Source: Conus ventricosus
Taxonomy: Eukaryota; Mollusca; Gastropoda; Neogastropoda; Conidae
Length of the DNA: 64,000 nt
Reading direction: 5' to 3'
Assembly: GCA_018398815.1 (NCBI GenBank)
Contig: CM031612.1
Span: 5,645,866 to 5,709,865, forward strand
Shown here in pieces: positions 33,001 through 43,102 of the stretch. The notes under the pieces were generated by a model, which saw only the letters and a list, made by a program, of their open reading frames with translations, was not told the DNA's origin and did not search any database. The number at the start of each line of letters is the position of its first letter. The stretch's first letter is position 1. The translations under genes were made by a program, and so were the position numbers.

Positions 33001-36000
33001 ACCTTCTCCCCTCCATCCTCCACACCTTCTCTTCTCCCCTCCATCCTCCACACCTTCTCCCTCCATCCTCCACACCTTCTCTTCTCCCCTCCATCCTCCA
33101 CACCTTCTCTTCTCCCCTCCATCCTCCACACCTTCTCCCCTCCATCCTTGACACCTTCTCTTCTCCCCTCCATCCTCCACACCTTCTCTTCTCCCTCCAT
33201 CCTTGACACCTTCTCTTCTCCCCTCCATCCTCCACACCTTCTCCCCTCCATCCTTGACACCTTCTCTTCCCCCCTCATCCTTGACACCTTCTCTTCTCCC
33301 CTCCATCCTTGACACCTTCTCTTCTCCCCTCCATCCTCCACACCTTCTCCCCTCCATCCTTGACACCTTCTCTTCTCCCCTCCATCCTCCACACCTTCTC
33401 TTCTCCCCTCCATCCTCCACACCTTCTCTTCTCCCCTCCATCCTCCACACCTTCTCTTCTCCCCTCCATCCTCCACACCTTCTCTTCTCCCCTCCATCCT
33501 CCACACCTTCTCTTCTCCCCTCCACCCTCCACACCTTCTCTTCTCCCTCCATCCTTGACACCTTCTCTTCTCCCCTCCATCCTCCACACCTTCTCTTCTC
33601 CCTCCATCCTCCACACCTTCTCTTCTCACCTCCACCCTCCACACCTTCTCTTCTCCCCTCCATCCTTGACACCTTCTCTTCTCCCCTCCATCCTTGACAC
33701 CTTCTCTTCTCCCCTCCATCCTTGACACCTTCTCTTCTCCCCTCCATCCTTGACACCTTCTCTTCTCCCTCCATCCTCCACACCTTCTCTTCTCCCCTCC
33801 ATCCTCCACACCTTCTCTTCTCACCTCCATCCTCCACACCTTCTCTTCTCCCCTCCATCCTTGACACCTTCTCTTCTCCCCTCCATCCTCCACACCTTCT
33901 CTTCTCCCCTCCATCCTTGACACCTTCTCTTCTCCCCTCCATCCTCCACACCTTCTCTTCTCCCCTCCATCCTCCACACCTTCTCTTTCTCCCTCCATCC
34001 TCCACACCTTCTCTTCTCCCCTCCATCCTCCACCTTCTCTTCTCCCCTCCATCCTCCACACCTTCTCTTCTCCCCTCCATCCTTGACACCTTCTCCCCTC
34101 CATCCTTGACACCTTCTCTTCTCCCCTCCATCCTTGACACCTTCTCCCTCCATCCTTGACACCTTCTCTTCTCCCCTCCATCCTTGACACCTTCTCTTCT
34201 CCCCTCCATCCTTGACACTTCTCTTCTCCCCTCCATCCTTGACACCTTCTCTTCTCCCCTCCATCCTCCACACCTTCTCTTCTCCCTCCATCCTCCACAC
34301 CTTCTCTTCTCCCCTCCATCCTCCACACCTTCTCTTCTCCCCTCCATCCTCCACACCTTCTCTTCTCCCCTCCATCCTCCACACCTTCTCTTCCCCCCTC
34401 CATCCTCCACACCTTCTCTTCTCCCCTCCATCCTCCACACCTTCTCTTCTCCCCTCCATCCTCCACACCTTCTCTTCTCCCCTCCATCCTTGACACCTTC
34501 TCTTCTCCCCTCCATCCTCCACACCTTCTCTTCTCCCCTCCATCCTCCACACCTTCTCTTCTCCCCTCCATCCTCACACCTTCTCTTCTCCCCTCCATCC
34601 TTGACACCTTCTCTTCTCCCCTCCATCCTTGACACCTTCTCTTCTCCCCTCCATCCTTGACACCTTCTCTTCTCCCCTCCATCCTCCACACCTTCTCTTC
34701 TCCCCTCCATCCTTGACACCTTCTCTTCTCCCCTCCATCCTCCACACCTTCTCTTCTCCCCTCCATCCTTGACACCTTCTCTTCTCCCCTCCATCCTCCA
34801 CACCTTCTCTTCTCCCCTCCATCCTTGACACCTTCTCTTCTCCCCTCCATCCTTGACACCTTCTCTTCTCCCCTCCATCCTCCACACCTTCTCTTCTCAC
34901 CTCCATCCTTGACACCTTCTCTTCTCCCCTCCATCCTCCACACCTTCTCTTCTCACCCTTCCCTGTACTGCACCCATTCTTTGCCCCACCCCACTGACTC
35001 TGACTCTGCACCCATTCTTTGCCCCACCCCACTGACTCTGACTCTGCACCCATTCTTTGCCCCACCCCACTGACTCTGCACCCATTCTTTGCCCCACCCC
35101 ACTGACTCTGCACCCATTCTTTGCCCCACCCCACTGACTAAGACAGATTGCATTTGTCAGATTGTGCATCAGAATATTCTTTCTTTTTTTTTCCACCCCA
35201 AGTCAAATGTTCTTGTTTGCCAGTTCTGGTGTGACAGAAAATGTCAGGCCAGTCATCAGGCTTGTGCACTGTGAACTGGGGGGTTGCAGGACCAAGAGCG
35301 TTTCACCCTGACCCCGGCCCCCACAGAGGAGAGGATGATGACGGACCGCTCAGGAGTGAAGAAGCTTGCCGTCTACAGCGTGGCGCAGGTGGTGGCGGCC
35401 AGGAAGGTGCTCAACCTGGTGGCCACCTACAACGGCCGACAGGAGTACGGCGGCTTCACCTCTCCGCCGATCTACGCCCACCGATACATTACCGGTAAGC
35501 TGAGAGAGGATGGGTGGTCTCACCAGTCAAGTCAGGTTCTTGTTGTAGCTCTCTGGGCTTGAGCTCTCTGTTTTGTTTGGGAGATTGATTTGTTTCCTGT
35601 GTTACCTCCAGTATCCTGTCACTAGTGTTACTCCATGTTGCTCACTTGGACTCCCCCAAACACACAGCTCTATCCAGGCTCAACCTGCCGCAACCTCAGC
35701 GTGAGCAGTTGCTAGAGAGTATTCAAATTCATATCGTCTTAAAGCAACCCACCAGAGGACACTCTGCACTGATGCTGAGTTCATTTAAAGGAGTTCACTG
35801 CGCTTGTATTGATACAGCGTGCCCAGGACCCACACGGCTCACCAGCCTGTCTGCTGACAACAGTAAATGCTTGGTCACAGTGCCAACATGAGTGCCAGTC
35901 CCCTTCTGAGAAGCACACCACTACGTCCATCCAGCACATGGCTTGTGTGACACAGACTCGCTTTAACGCTTTTCTGGTGCTGACTTGGTTTTGTCTGATT

Positions 36001-39000
36001 TCTTGTGATGTCTTCCATCAGGATAACTGCTGAATTGTTCATCCCATCTTGTGTGTGGTGCCAGTACAGCAGGCAGTATTTAAGGTACTGCCTCATGTCC
36101 GCTCCCAAGTTGCCGTGAATCTAATGATCAACCATGGACCAAGTTGCCGTGAATCTAATGATCAACCAGTGACCAAGTTGCCGTGAATGTAATGATCAAC
36201 CATGGACCAAGTTGCCGTGAATCTAATGATAAACCATGGACCAAGTTGCCGTGAATCTAATGATCAACCATGGACCAAGTTGCCGTGAATCTAATGATCA
36301 ACCATGGACCAAGTTGCCGTGAATCTAATGATCAACCATGGACCAAGTTGAGTGAATGTAATGATCAACCAGTGACCAAGTTGAGTGAATGTAATGATCA
36401 ACCAGTGACCAAGTTGAGTGAATGTAATGATCAACCAGTGACCAAGTTGAGTGAATGTAATGATCAACCAGTGACTCAGTATAGATTTCTTAGTGTCTGT
36501 ATATTTGGCACATGTGTTTGATGCCTTTGATGGGTGATTTCCATTTTATATGTTCTTCTTGTGGCTTGTTTTGTTTTGTTTCCCAGTAAGATCAATACAT
36601 TTCTGGAAAGATGTTAGAGCATCGTTTTTGTGCCCCTCCTCCCTCCAACTTCTCTTACATGACTTCCCCAGCACCCCAAAACCCCTACCCCCCCTCCCCT
36701 CCAACACCACGACCTTTCTCCCTGCACTCCTGTCCTGCCTCTTTTGTTGTAATTGTACTTTCTCAGTTGTCAGTAGTATTCAGAGCCTGGAATTCGTGGC
36801 GGAAACAAGGATGCTCAGGTAAATCAACATCGAAAATTGCGCCCCAAAAAAATTTTCCACTTACAAAAAAAAAATCGACGACCATACTTTTCTTTTCACA
36901 GCCCCTCGATGTAGCAGATGACATTCGTGAACTCTTACTCACCAAAAGAAAGCTCAGTCTAGGCATAATGAGCGCAGTGCATTGTGGGTTGACCTAGATC
37001 CGGTCATTTCTTCAAGATGGGGGACAGGAGAATAGTCAAGTGTTAAGGCCTTAAAAGTCTGTAAAAAGACATATTTGTCAAACTTTGTAAAGTTGATATT
37101 GTCTCCCCACCTGCCCCCTCAGCCTTACCCTCCCCATGCTCCCCGGAAATGAAGAAAGAGATTTTACGGTTGTTGAAACTGATTTCAGTTTCCAGCATGG
37201 ATTCAAAGACCAGGTTCTGGAACATTTCAGTCCTGTAGAGTTACTTTGGAAATAGAACCGTACCAATTGCAGCTGAGTGAAATCTGCTTTTATTGATTAA
37301 AGTGGATGGTCCCTATTCAAACATAAAGATCAAGCAATGCATAGATGTTTAGTTTCTAGTGGGACATACAAAGTCTTCGATATATATCTTGAGTTTGAAA
37401 TTTGGTTCAGCTGGGTTTTCAAAGTTTGAAAAAAGTTTCAACATTTTTTGTTCTTTGAGAAGTTTCTGTACATATTCTTTCTTTCTTTCATTCTTCCTTT
37501 TTTTTTTTTTTTTAGTTTTGATTTGTATGAAAAAGAAACTTTTTTTCATTTGAACCCTGTATGATGTAGCAGCTCTGGCAAGTGATTTTTCACCATGACT
37601 CACAACCCCTGAAAAGATTGAACGTGTGGCATGTTGCAGGCTACGGCTTGGAGAAGGGTGGCGTGAGCTGCCTCCTGTACAACACGCTGAGCACCACGCT
37701 GCCCATACTGTACATGGACTCCCTTCCCTGGTTCACCCGTGTCTTCTTCAAGTCCATCAGCGTGGAAAGCAGGGGAACCAAAGTCCCCTGTAAGTCTGTG
37801 CCGTACCTGGTGGTGTCTGGTCCTGTGTTCATGACGCTAAACTGACGATCTTCGATAGACTACAAAGAAATCGTTTGAAGAGAAAAACAGTTATGATGAT
37901 AAAGTGATGGTCTTGGAGAGTAATGGGGAAAAAAGAAACCGTTAAAAAGAAAACCAAAGTTAGTAAGTTCCATAGATGAACACTGAATGAGAAGAAAAGG
38001 GATAGATTGGGAGACAGGACTGGTAGTAGTATCTCTGAGCCAAGGGGCCAAGACCTCTGAACAGTGTAATAACATGTCTGTGAGCAAGAGACAGAGACTC
38101 TTTGGCAGTGTGGAAATAGTTCTGCGAGCGAGAAACAGAATCTTAAGTAATGTGGAGACCATTCTGTTAGCAAGTGACTGAGAGTCTCAAGTAAAGTGGC
38201 ATAGTTATGTGAGCAAGAGACACAAGAGTTTAAAGCAGTGTGATCATAGTTCTGTGAGCAAGAGACATAGTCTAAAGCAGTGTGATAATAGTTCTGTGAG
38301 TAAGAGACATAGTCTAAAGCAGTGTGATAATAGTTCTGTGAGCAAGAGACAGAGTCTAAAGCAGTGTGATCATAGTTCTGTGAGCAAGAGACAGAGTCTA
38401 AAGCAGTGTGATCATAGTTCTGTGAGCAAGAGACAGAGTCTAAAGCAGTGTGATGATAGTTCTGTGAGCAAGAGACAGAGTCTAAAGCAGTGTGATCATA
38501 GTTCTGTGAGCAAGAGACAGAGTCTAAAGCAGTGTGATAATAGTTCTGTAAGAGACAGAGTCTAAAGCAGTGTGATCATAGTTCTTTGAGCAAGAGACAG
38601 AGTCTAAAGCAGTGTGATCATAGTTCTGTAAGCAAGAGACAGAGTCTAAAGCAGTGTGATGATAGTTCTGTAAGCAAGAGACAGAGTCTAAAGCAGTGTG
38701 ATGATAGTTCTGTAAGAGACAGAGTCTAAAGCAGTGTGATCATAGTTCTGTGAGCAAGAGACAGAGTCTAAAGCAGTGTGATGATAGTTCTGTAAGAGAC
38801 AGAGTCTAAAGCAGTGTGATGATAGTTCTGTGAGCAAGAGACAAAGATTCTCACCTAGTTTGATGAGGGTGCTATGAACAAGAGACAAAGTGTGATGAGA
38901 GGTGTGATAATAGTACCGCAAACAAGAGACAAAAGGTTCTTAAGCAGAGTGATAATAATTCTGTGATCAAGAGGCATAGCATGTTGAGAGATGTGATAAT

Positions 39001-42000
39001 AGTTCTATGAACAAGAAACAGCACATCTAAGCAGTTTGAGAATAGTTCTGTGGCAAATAGACAAAGAGTCTCAAGCAATGTGTATAAATAGCCATGTCAA
39101 AAATGAAAATAAAAAGAAGGTAAGACTGTCATCCATGATCAACAATCATTCAGACATGCATTAACTGTCATCCATAATCAACAATCATTCAGACATGCAT
39201 TACCTCTGATCAGAGCGGGGACCCCATGGCATCCATAGCCCTTCTGGTGTGTCCAGACCAGTACAATTCCTCACCAGTCTTTTTCGCTTGCCTGAGCTAG
39301 GCCTAAGGTGCTCTCACCACTGTCCAGCAGGTGATCACATGCATGGTTTGGTTCTCCGTGTTGGTCTCCTGCCAGGGTCAGTGTCCTGCGTGAGGAAAAG
39401 AGCGTCACGTCCCGAAATGGCATTGCAATGATGTTTATTCATGACAGACTTACACACCTCTACTGGATTGGTCTGTGCTTGTTCCATTATTTGGGAAAGG
39501 GAGGGGGGGAGATGAGGGGAGGGGGGGGAGTGCAAGGAGGAAATTGGGGGAAAATCCATGGCAGGTACGCCTTTCTTGCATGTACTCCATGGCAGGTACG
39601 CCTTTCTTGCATGTACTGCATGGCAGGTACGCCTTTCTTGCATGTACTCCATGGCAGGTACGCCTTTCTTGCATGTACTGCATGGCAGGTACGCCTTTCT
39701 TGCATGTACTGCATGGCAGGTACGCCTTTCTTGCATGTACTCCATGGCAGGTACGCCTTTCTTGCATGTACTGCATGGCAGGTACGCCTTTCTTGCATGT
39801 ACTCCATGGCAGGTACGCCTTTCTTGCATGTACTCCATGGCAGGTACGCCTTTCTTGCATGTACTCCATGGCAGGTACGCCTTTCTTGCATGTACGCCTT
39901 TCTTGCATGTACTGCGGCAGCAACTGCAGCTGGATGAGTATGTCAGTCTCACAGTTAGTGAACAGGTTAAAGGTCATTGGACCCTTGCAGAGATCAGCCA
40001 CATCAGGACAAAAAAATATATCAGAGAGAATCGTTGTGAACAAATGAATCATTGTCACTCCAGTTTGACAATTTGTACTTCTCTGTTTCTAACGGCAGAC
40101 AAGATTCATTATATTCCCGGGAGAGACCGTGAGCGATCCTACCATCTGGAAATGTCCTTCACCTTGCCCCCAAAGTCGGTGACCAAGGTCAGTCTGCAGT
40201 TTGAGCGCGCCTTCCTCAAGTGGACGGAATACCCCCCAGACGCCAATCATGGGTTCTACATCAACTCGGCGGTGATCTCCGTTGTGCTGCCATCGTCAGA
40301 CAGAGCCGTCATTGCACCATCCTATAACACCTCCACACTCCTGGACATGTGAGCTGCTTTGGTCTCCTCTTTTGTGTGTGGAACACAGAATCATAGACAT
40401 GTTCCGTTCAGATCATAGCGACTGAAAATGTCATGTGTTCAGCTAATTGATGGTCTCACTGTATGTAAGGAAGAAATGATGTGTTTTGTATTTTGTCTCA
40501 CACATAACAGTAGTAGCTGGGTTTGTTTATGACAGTCAAGTTGCCAGTGTGTATTTGTACATAGGTGGTCAAGAGACGAGTTTGACAACAACAACAAAAA
40601 TGTTTGTTTGTGTCTGTTCTCAGGAGAACTTAACACCCAAGGTAAAATGACAGATTGTTGTTTGGCATAACAAATGCGATTGATGTTTATAGATCATGTG
40701 ATTACACTTAATCTGTAAAATGTACCAAACTACCAAAATCATTTTGTAGAATGATAGGTAAACTCATGAAATACAAGCAGTTTTTTTTTAATTTACCAGA
40801 AAAAAAATCCAAATTGCACCACAGATTTTGATACAAAATTCTAATGGCAAATGCAGTGTGATTGGATGCACCTGGGGGGGGGGGGGGGGGGGGGGCGGAA
40901 TAGCTCAGTTGGTAGAGCGCCAGACTTGTAATCCAAGGGTTGCGGTTTGAATCTCTGACGGGCCGTTTTGGTACAGAGGGATTTTTCCCTTGGAGTTAAC
41001 ATTGGTTCTGACTCCATTTCCCGTACAGTCCTTGGAATGAGACCTAAACTGAGGTTCCGTGTGTGAACGCACGCATAACATCTTGCACACACGTAAAATC
41101 CCATCACCAACTTTCAGAAGAGAAGGCCAGTTTGGCCGTTGGTATGGGTGACACGTTACACATAGCATGCATCTTCCCCGAAGCTGGAGTATGGCTGCCT
41201 TAATGGCGGGATAGGAAACAGTCATACACACAAAACTCCACTGCCCGTCTATACAGGCAGTGTCCGCAGGAGTATCAGCCTGCGTAGGCAGAAAGAAAAG
41301 AAAGACCTGAACATCAATCACAGCTCCTCACATCGTCATCATCACTTAATAAGTTTGAATCCATTTCAGATGCATTCCTGTAGTATACAACGTTTGACTT
41401 GTCATTGTAGATTTAATGGGCATTGGGTTGCTCAGTTGTCTACAATCATATCCTCTCTAATACAGCTGTCTGTTTGTCATTCACACTGAGTACAAGCTGA
41501 AAGACATTTTCAAAAATTTTTGGTGCATTTTGAAGCATGTTGCAAATGGCACCCTTAAGAGCTAAGGCTACCAGCTCAGAAACTTGGTATCCCAAATAAC
41601 CTGAGTCGCCCTAGACAGAAAAGTCAGTTGTTGGAGGAGACAGGCAGACAGGGTCAAAGGTTAATGAGGCAAAACATCGGGCAGTTTCATGAATGTCAGT
41701 TGTCAGAGCAAACAGGCGGACAGGCTGAGAGGTCAGTTAGGCCAAAGACCTGGCAATGTTATGAACCTGGCATATAGGCTGATTAGGCAAATACCTGGCA
41801 ATGTTATGAACCCGGCATATAGGCTGATTAGGCAAATACCTGGCAATGTTATGAACCTGGCATATAGGCTGATTAGGCAAATACCTGGCAATGTTATGAA
41901 CCTGGCATATAGGCTAATTAGGCAAATACCTGGCAATGTTATGAACCTGGCATATAGGGTAATTAGGCAAATACCTGGCAATGTTATGAACCCAGCATAT

Positions 42001-43102
42001 AGGCTAATTAGGCAAATACCTGGCAATGTTATGAACCCGGCATATAGGCTAATTAAGCAAATACCTGGCAATGTTATGAACCTGGAATATAGGCTAATTA
42101 GGCAAATACCTGGCAATGTTATGAACCTGGCATATAGGCTAATTAGGCAAATACCTGGCAATGTTATGAACCTGGCATATAGGCTAATTAGGCAGAAACC
42201 TGGCAATGTTATGAACCCAGCATATAGGCTAATTAGGCAGATACCTGGCAATGTTATGAACCTGGCATATAGGCTAATTAGGCAAATACCTGGCAATGTT
42301 ATGAACCCATCATATAGGCTAATTAGGCAAATACCTGGCAATGTTATGAACCTAGCATATAGGCTAATTAGGCAAATACCTGGCAATGTTATGAACCCAG
42401 CATATAGGCTAATTAGGCAAATACCTGGCAATGTTATGAACCTTGCATATAGGCTAAGAAGCTAATTGGGCAAATACCTGGCCATGTTATGAACCTGGCA
42501 TATAGGCTAAGAGGCTAATTAGGCAAATACCTGGCAATGTTTTGAACCTGGCATATAGGCTAAGAGGCTAATTAGGCAAATACCTGGCAATGTTATGAAC
42601 CTGGCATATAGGCTAAGAGGCTAATTAGGCAAATACCTAGCAATGTTATGAACCTAACACATACGCTAACAGGCTAATTAGTTACAATACCTGGCAATTT
42701 GATGTACATGAGGTAAGATAATGCCATAACCTTTTTTCTTTCTTTTCCTTTATTGTTCTCAGGCTATCTGATGAGTCATCATCCCGCTTTGTTCGTCTGT
42801 ACACGGAGTCGCTGCTGGTGTCGCTGCCCACGCCGGACTTCAGCATGCCCTACAACGTCATCTGCCTGGCCTGCACCGTGGTGGCCATCGCCTTCGGTTC
42901 CATCCACAACCTGACCACGCGGCGCTTTGTCCTCCTCGACCCCACCAAGAAGAAGGGGCTGGTGACCAGGCTGAAGGAGTTCTTCCGACGCTCCAAGAAG
43001 GAAGAGCCGGCGAGCGACGAGAATCAAGTGGCGGAAAGCGCCAACACAGAGACGGAAAGTGCACTGGATTCAGCTAAGGAGCTTGAAGGGAAAGTGAATT
43101 GA
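21868..43102 (+). CDS. PIGT: PIGT, GPI transamidase component PIG-T, complete ten-exon gene
   Basis: PIG-T is a subunit of the ER GPI transamidase, which cleaves C-terminal signals from precursor proteins and attaches the GPI anchor. It holds the complex together and is disulfide-linked to the catalytic subunit PIG-K. Exons: 21868-22063, 24665-24842, 26119-26356, 27644-27730, 29821-29908, 30449-30543, 35290-35494, 37640-37789, 40099-40348 and 42763-43102. They total 1,827 nt, or 608 residues plus stop, with every junction in phase and GT-AG; the human protein is about 578. There is an N-terminal signal peptide (residues 1 to about 28), a lumenal body, [16 protein letters not shown] (Cys188 in the segment that bonds PIG-K in human), [32 protein letters not shown], a membrane segment (about 526-543) and a Lys-rich cytosolic tail. 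No frameshift or stop, so it should be functional. Confidence 0.96.
22619..22833. repeat. Foldback (inverted repeat), arms about 104 bp, 7-base loop
   Basis: Arms 22619-22722 and 22730-22833 are reverse complements with a few substitutions and one-base indels (for example GCGCACTCTTCC against GCGCCACTCTTTC in the other arm). The centre is ATAAGACTAAT. No clear target duplication was seen. Confidence 0.92.
22960..23506 (+). mobile_element. 5'-truncated LINE 3' end with GAA tail
   Basis: A frame from 23002 reads [20 protein letters not shown] and then LASHL-stop at 23079, the usual C-terminus of CR1/RTE/L2-type reverse transcriptase proteins. A pyrimidine-rich 3' UTR with poly-C follows, and the end at about 23488-23502 is GGAAGAAGAAGAAGAA. 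Confidence 0.7.
23105..23245. repeat. Poly-C tracts in LINE 3' UTR
   Basis: C runs at about 23119-23146 and 23229-23244 within C/T-rich sequence. Confidence 0.9.
23594..23812. repeat. CT and CA microsatellites
   Basis: A CT repeat at about 23596-23659, then a CA-rich linker, a short CT block and a CA repeat at about 23744-23810. Confidence 0.95.
24665..24842 (+). CDS. PIGT: PIGT exon 2
   Basis: Reads [20 protein letters not shown] and [11 protein letters not shown], close to human HYRLFPKALG and ELWVWFQDTVT. The acceptor AG at 24663-24664 is chosen over the AG five bases later because only it keeps the frame. Donor GTAAGT at 24843. Confidence 0.95.
24843..26118 (+). other. PIGT intron 2
   Basis: A/T-rich. 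The only repeat seen is a 37-bp duplication (about 25643-25716, core TTAGGTCCAGGATGCGACAT). Confidence 0.7.
26119..26356 (+). CDS. PIGT: PIGT exon 3, PIG-K-linking cysteine region
   Basis: Reads [40 protein letters not shown] and [10 protein letters not shown]. Cys188 (VVCTEN) lies in the segment that carries the intersubunit disulfide in the human complex. Acceptor at 26117-26118, donor GTGAGG at 26357, phase 0. Confidence 0.95.
26357..27643 (+). other. PIGT intron 3
   Basis: Contains an ATCT tetranucleotide repeat (about 26846-26935) and a poly-G run (about 26980-27001). Nothing coding was seen. Confidence 0.7.
26840..27002. repeat. ATCT tetranucleotide repeat and poly-G run
   Basis: ATCT units with a few GTCT variants, followed about 45 bp later by roughly 22 G residues. 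Confidence 0.95.
27644..27730 (+). CDS. PIGT: PIGT exon 4
   Basis: 29 codons, [20 protein letters not shown] then SVHFRPVCA, matching human [20 protein letters not shown] and AVHIRPVC. Phase 0 at both ends. Confidence 0.94.
27838..28164. repeat. Compound AC/ACGC microsatellite
   Basis: Alternating purine-pyrimidine sequence (CACACA, CACGCACG, TGCATGCATG) over about 330 bp, a strong Z-DNA-type composition. Confidence 0.95.
28620..28870. repeat. About 62-bp degenerate tandem repeat, about 4 copies
   Basis: Each copy has TTTACCTTGATCATTTC, then GAAGTTGTTCTGGATTT and GGAATAGCCT with small changes. Confidence 0.8.
28980..29703 (+). mobile_element. Unclassified GAA-tailed dispersed element
   Basis: This GC-richer, gene-free block ends in AACGAAGAAGAAGAAGAAGA, the same tail type as the LINE and SINE ends elsewhere in the window. 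No RT motif was seen. It may be a SINE-like or LINE 3' UTR-derived copy; it has only one copy here, so this is tentative. Confidence 0.4.
29821..29908 (+). CDS. PIGT: PIGT exon 5
   Basis: Reads [20 protein letters not shown] then AVLTGEGFQ, matching the human stretch [20 protein letters not shown]. Donor GTGAGT at 29909, one base left over. Confidence 0.9.
29909..30448 (+). other. PIGT intron 5
   Basis: A short intron with a TG microsatellite at about 29990-30060. No other feature was seen. Confidence 0.75.
30449..30543 (+). CDS. PIGT: PIGT exon 6
   Basis: Reads [20 protein letters not shown] then [12 protein letters not shown], matching human [20 protein letters not shown]. Donor GTCAGT at 30544. 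Confidence 0.93.
31007..31195. repeat. 76-bp tandem repeat, about 2.5 copies
   Basis: Shared core GGTAAATATCCTATGAACAA and GTCGTAGAAAAACTAAATC; the third copy is partial and runs into a GA-rich stretch. Confidence 0.9.
31437..31960. repeat. 58-bp minisatellite, about 9 copies
   Basis: Unit core GTAGAGATTGAAACAAATTG and GGGCTCTATAGGCAAGTGAC. The first copies differ by ACCATGG against ATCATGG; later ones are nearly identical. The last copy lacks one base pair and runs straight into the next array. Confidence 0.95.
31961..34958. repeat. 3-kb pyrimidine-rich minisatellite, units of 23 and 28 bp, over 100 copies
   Basis: Units differ by presence of TCTTC (ACACCTTCTCCCCTCCATCC against CTTCTCTTCTCCCCTCCATC) and by TCCACACC or TTGACACC at the unit start. 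Short units dominate the left end (about 31960-32560) and long units the right. Long open frames in all directions here are artefacts. Confidence 0.97.
34969..35140. repeat. 32/38-bp minisatellite, about 5 copies
   Basis: Core CACCCATTCTTTGCCCCACC followed by CCACTGACTCTG, with one or two CTGACT elements giving the two lengths. Confidence 0.92.
35290..35494 (+). CDS. PIGT: PIGT exon 7
   Basis: Starts [17 protein letters not shown] and ends [11 protein letters not shown], matching human VPFLHAQRYVSG. GC-richer than the surrounding introns. Donor GTAAGC at 35495. Confidence 0.93.
35495..37639 (+). other. PIGT intron 7
   Basis: Noncoding. It contains a 34-bp minisatellite (36099-36478) and C/T-rich sequence around 36640-36730. 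Confidence 0.75.
36099..36478. repeat. 29-34-bp minisatellite, about 12 copies
   Basis: Unit ACCAAGTTGCCGTGAATCTA followed by ATGATCAACCATGG. The last five copies switch to a shorter unit without GCC (AAGTTGAGTGAATGTAATGA) and with AACCAGTG. Confidence 0.93.
37640..37789 (+). CDS. PIGT: PIGT exon 8
   Basis: Reads [17 protein letters not shown] and [19 protein letters not shown], matching human YGLQKGELSTLLYNT and LDTVPWYLRLYVHTLTI. Donor GTAAGT at 37790. Confidence 0.94.
38045..39085. repeat. 43-bp minisatellite with degenerate edges, about 16 good copies
   Basis: Unit AGAGACAGAGTCTAAAGCAG then TGTGATCATAGTTCTGTGAG. The core 38210-38850 is regular, and shorter units lack GAGCA. The flanks 38045-38210 and 38850-39085 are diverged copies. 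Confidence 0.93.
39556..39912. repeat. 31-bp minisatellite, about 11.5 copies
   Basis: Unit CATGGCAGGTACGCCTTTCT then TGCATGTACTC or TGCATGTACTG; the final copy is shortened. Confidence 0.95.
40099..40348 (+). CDS. PIGT: PIGT exon 9
   Basis: Reads [20 protein letters not shown] then [20 protein letters not shown], nearly identical to human [20 protein letters not shown]. Acceptor AG at 40097-40098, donor GTGAGC at 40349. Confidence 0.96.
40872..41309 (+). mobile_element. tRNA-derived SINE, copy 1
   Basis: The 5' part is tRNA-like: box A TAGCTCAGTTGGTAGAGCG (40901-40919) and box B around GGTTGCGGTTTGAATCTC. Thr-type anticodon loop sequence (CTTGTAA) is plausible. The non-tRNA body and the GAAAGAAAAGAAAG tail match the minus-strand copy at 45222-45637. 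A poly-G run of about 20 bases (40876-40895) adjoins the head. Confidence 0.88.
41735..42700. repeat. 45-bp minisatellite, about 21 copies
   Basis: Unit AGGCAAATACCTGGCAATGT then TATGAACCTGGCATATAGGC and TAATT. Late copies are extended by AAGAGGC. The 45-bp period keeps frames open and yields false ORFs on both strands. Confidence 0.95.
42763..43102 (+). CDS. PIGT: PIGT exon 10, membrane anchor and tail
   Basis: Reads [20 protein letters not shown] then [20 protein letters not shown]. The hydrophobic stretch is the C-terminal membrane anchor, followed by a Lys/Arg-rich then acidic tail of about 60 residues, longer than in human. Stop TGA at 43100-43102. Confidence 0.96.

Larger units (their letters stand above)
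30544..35289 (+). other. PIGT intron 6, minisatellite-filled
   Basis: Contains a 76-bp repeat (31007-31195), a 58-bp array (31437-31960), the 3-kb pyrimidine-rich array (31961-34958) and a 32/38-bp array (34969-35140). Confidence 0.85.
37790..40098 (+). other. PIGT intron 8
   Basis: Contains a 43-bp array (38045-39085), a 31-bp array (39556-39912) and short poly-G sequence. No other coding sequence was seen. Confidence 0.75.
40349..42762 (+). other. PIGT intron 9
   Basis: Contains a poly-G run, a tRNA-derived SINE (40897-41309) and a 45-bp array (41735-42700). Confidence 0.8.

Noticed and set aside
31932..34943. Minus-strand open frame of 1,003 codons and several overlapping frames
   Set aside because: Produced entirely by the stop-free minisatellite; composition is only the repeated unit, and frames are open on both strands.
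39335..40058. Cys/Thr-rich repeat frames ([12 protein letters not shown] and similar)
   Set aside because: 31-bp minisatellite in PIGT intron 8; several overlapping frames on both strands.
40897..40970. Possible functional tRNA gene
   Set aside because: tRNA-like head is followed by a SINE body shared with the 45.2-kb copy; mismatches in the arms.
41689..42465. Plus-strand frame of 258 codons ([15 protein letters not shown] repeats)
   Set aside because: Lies in PIGT intron 9 and consists of the 45-bp minisatellite only.
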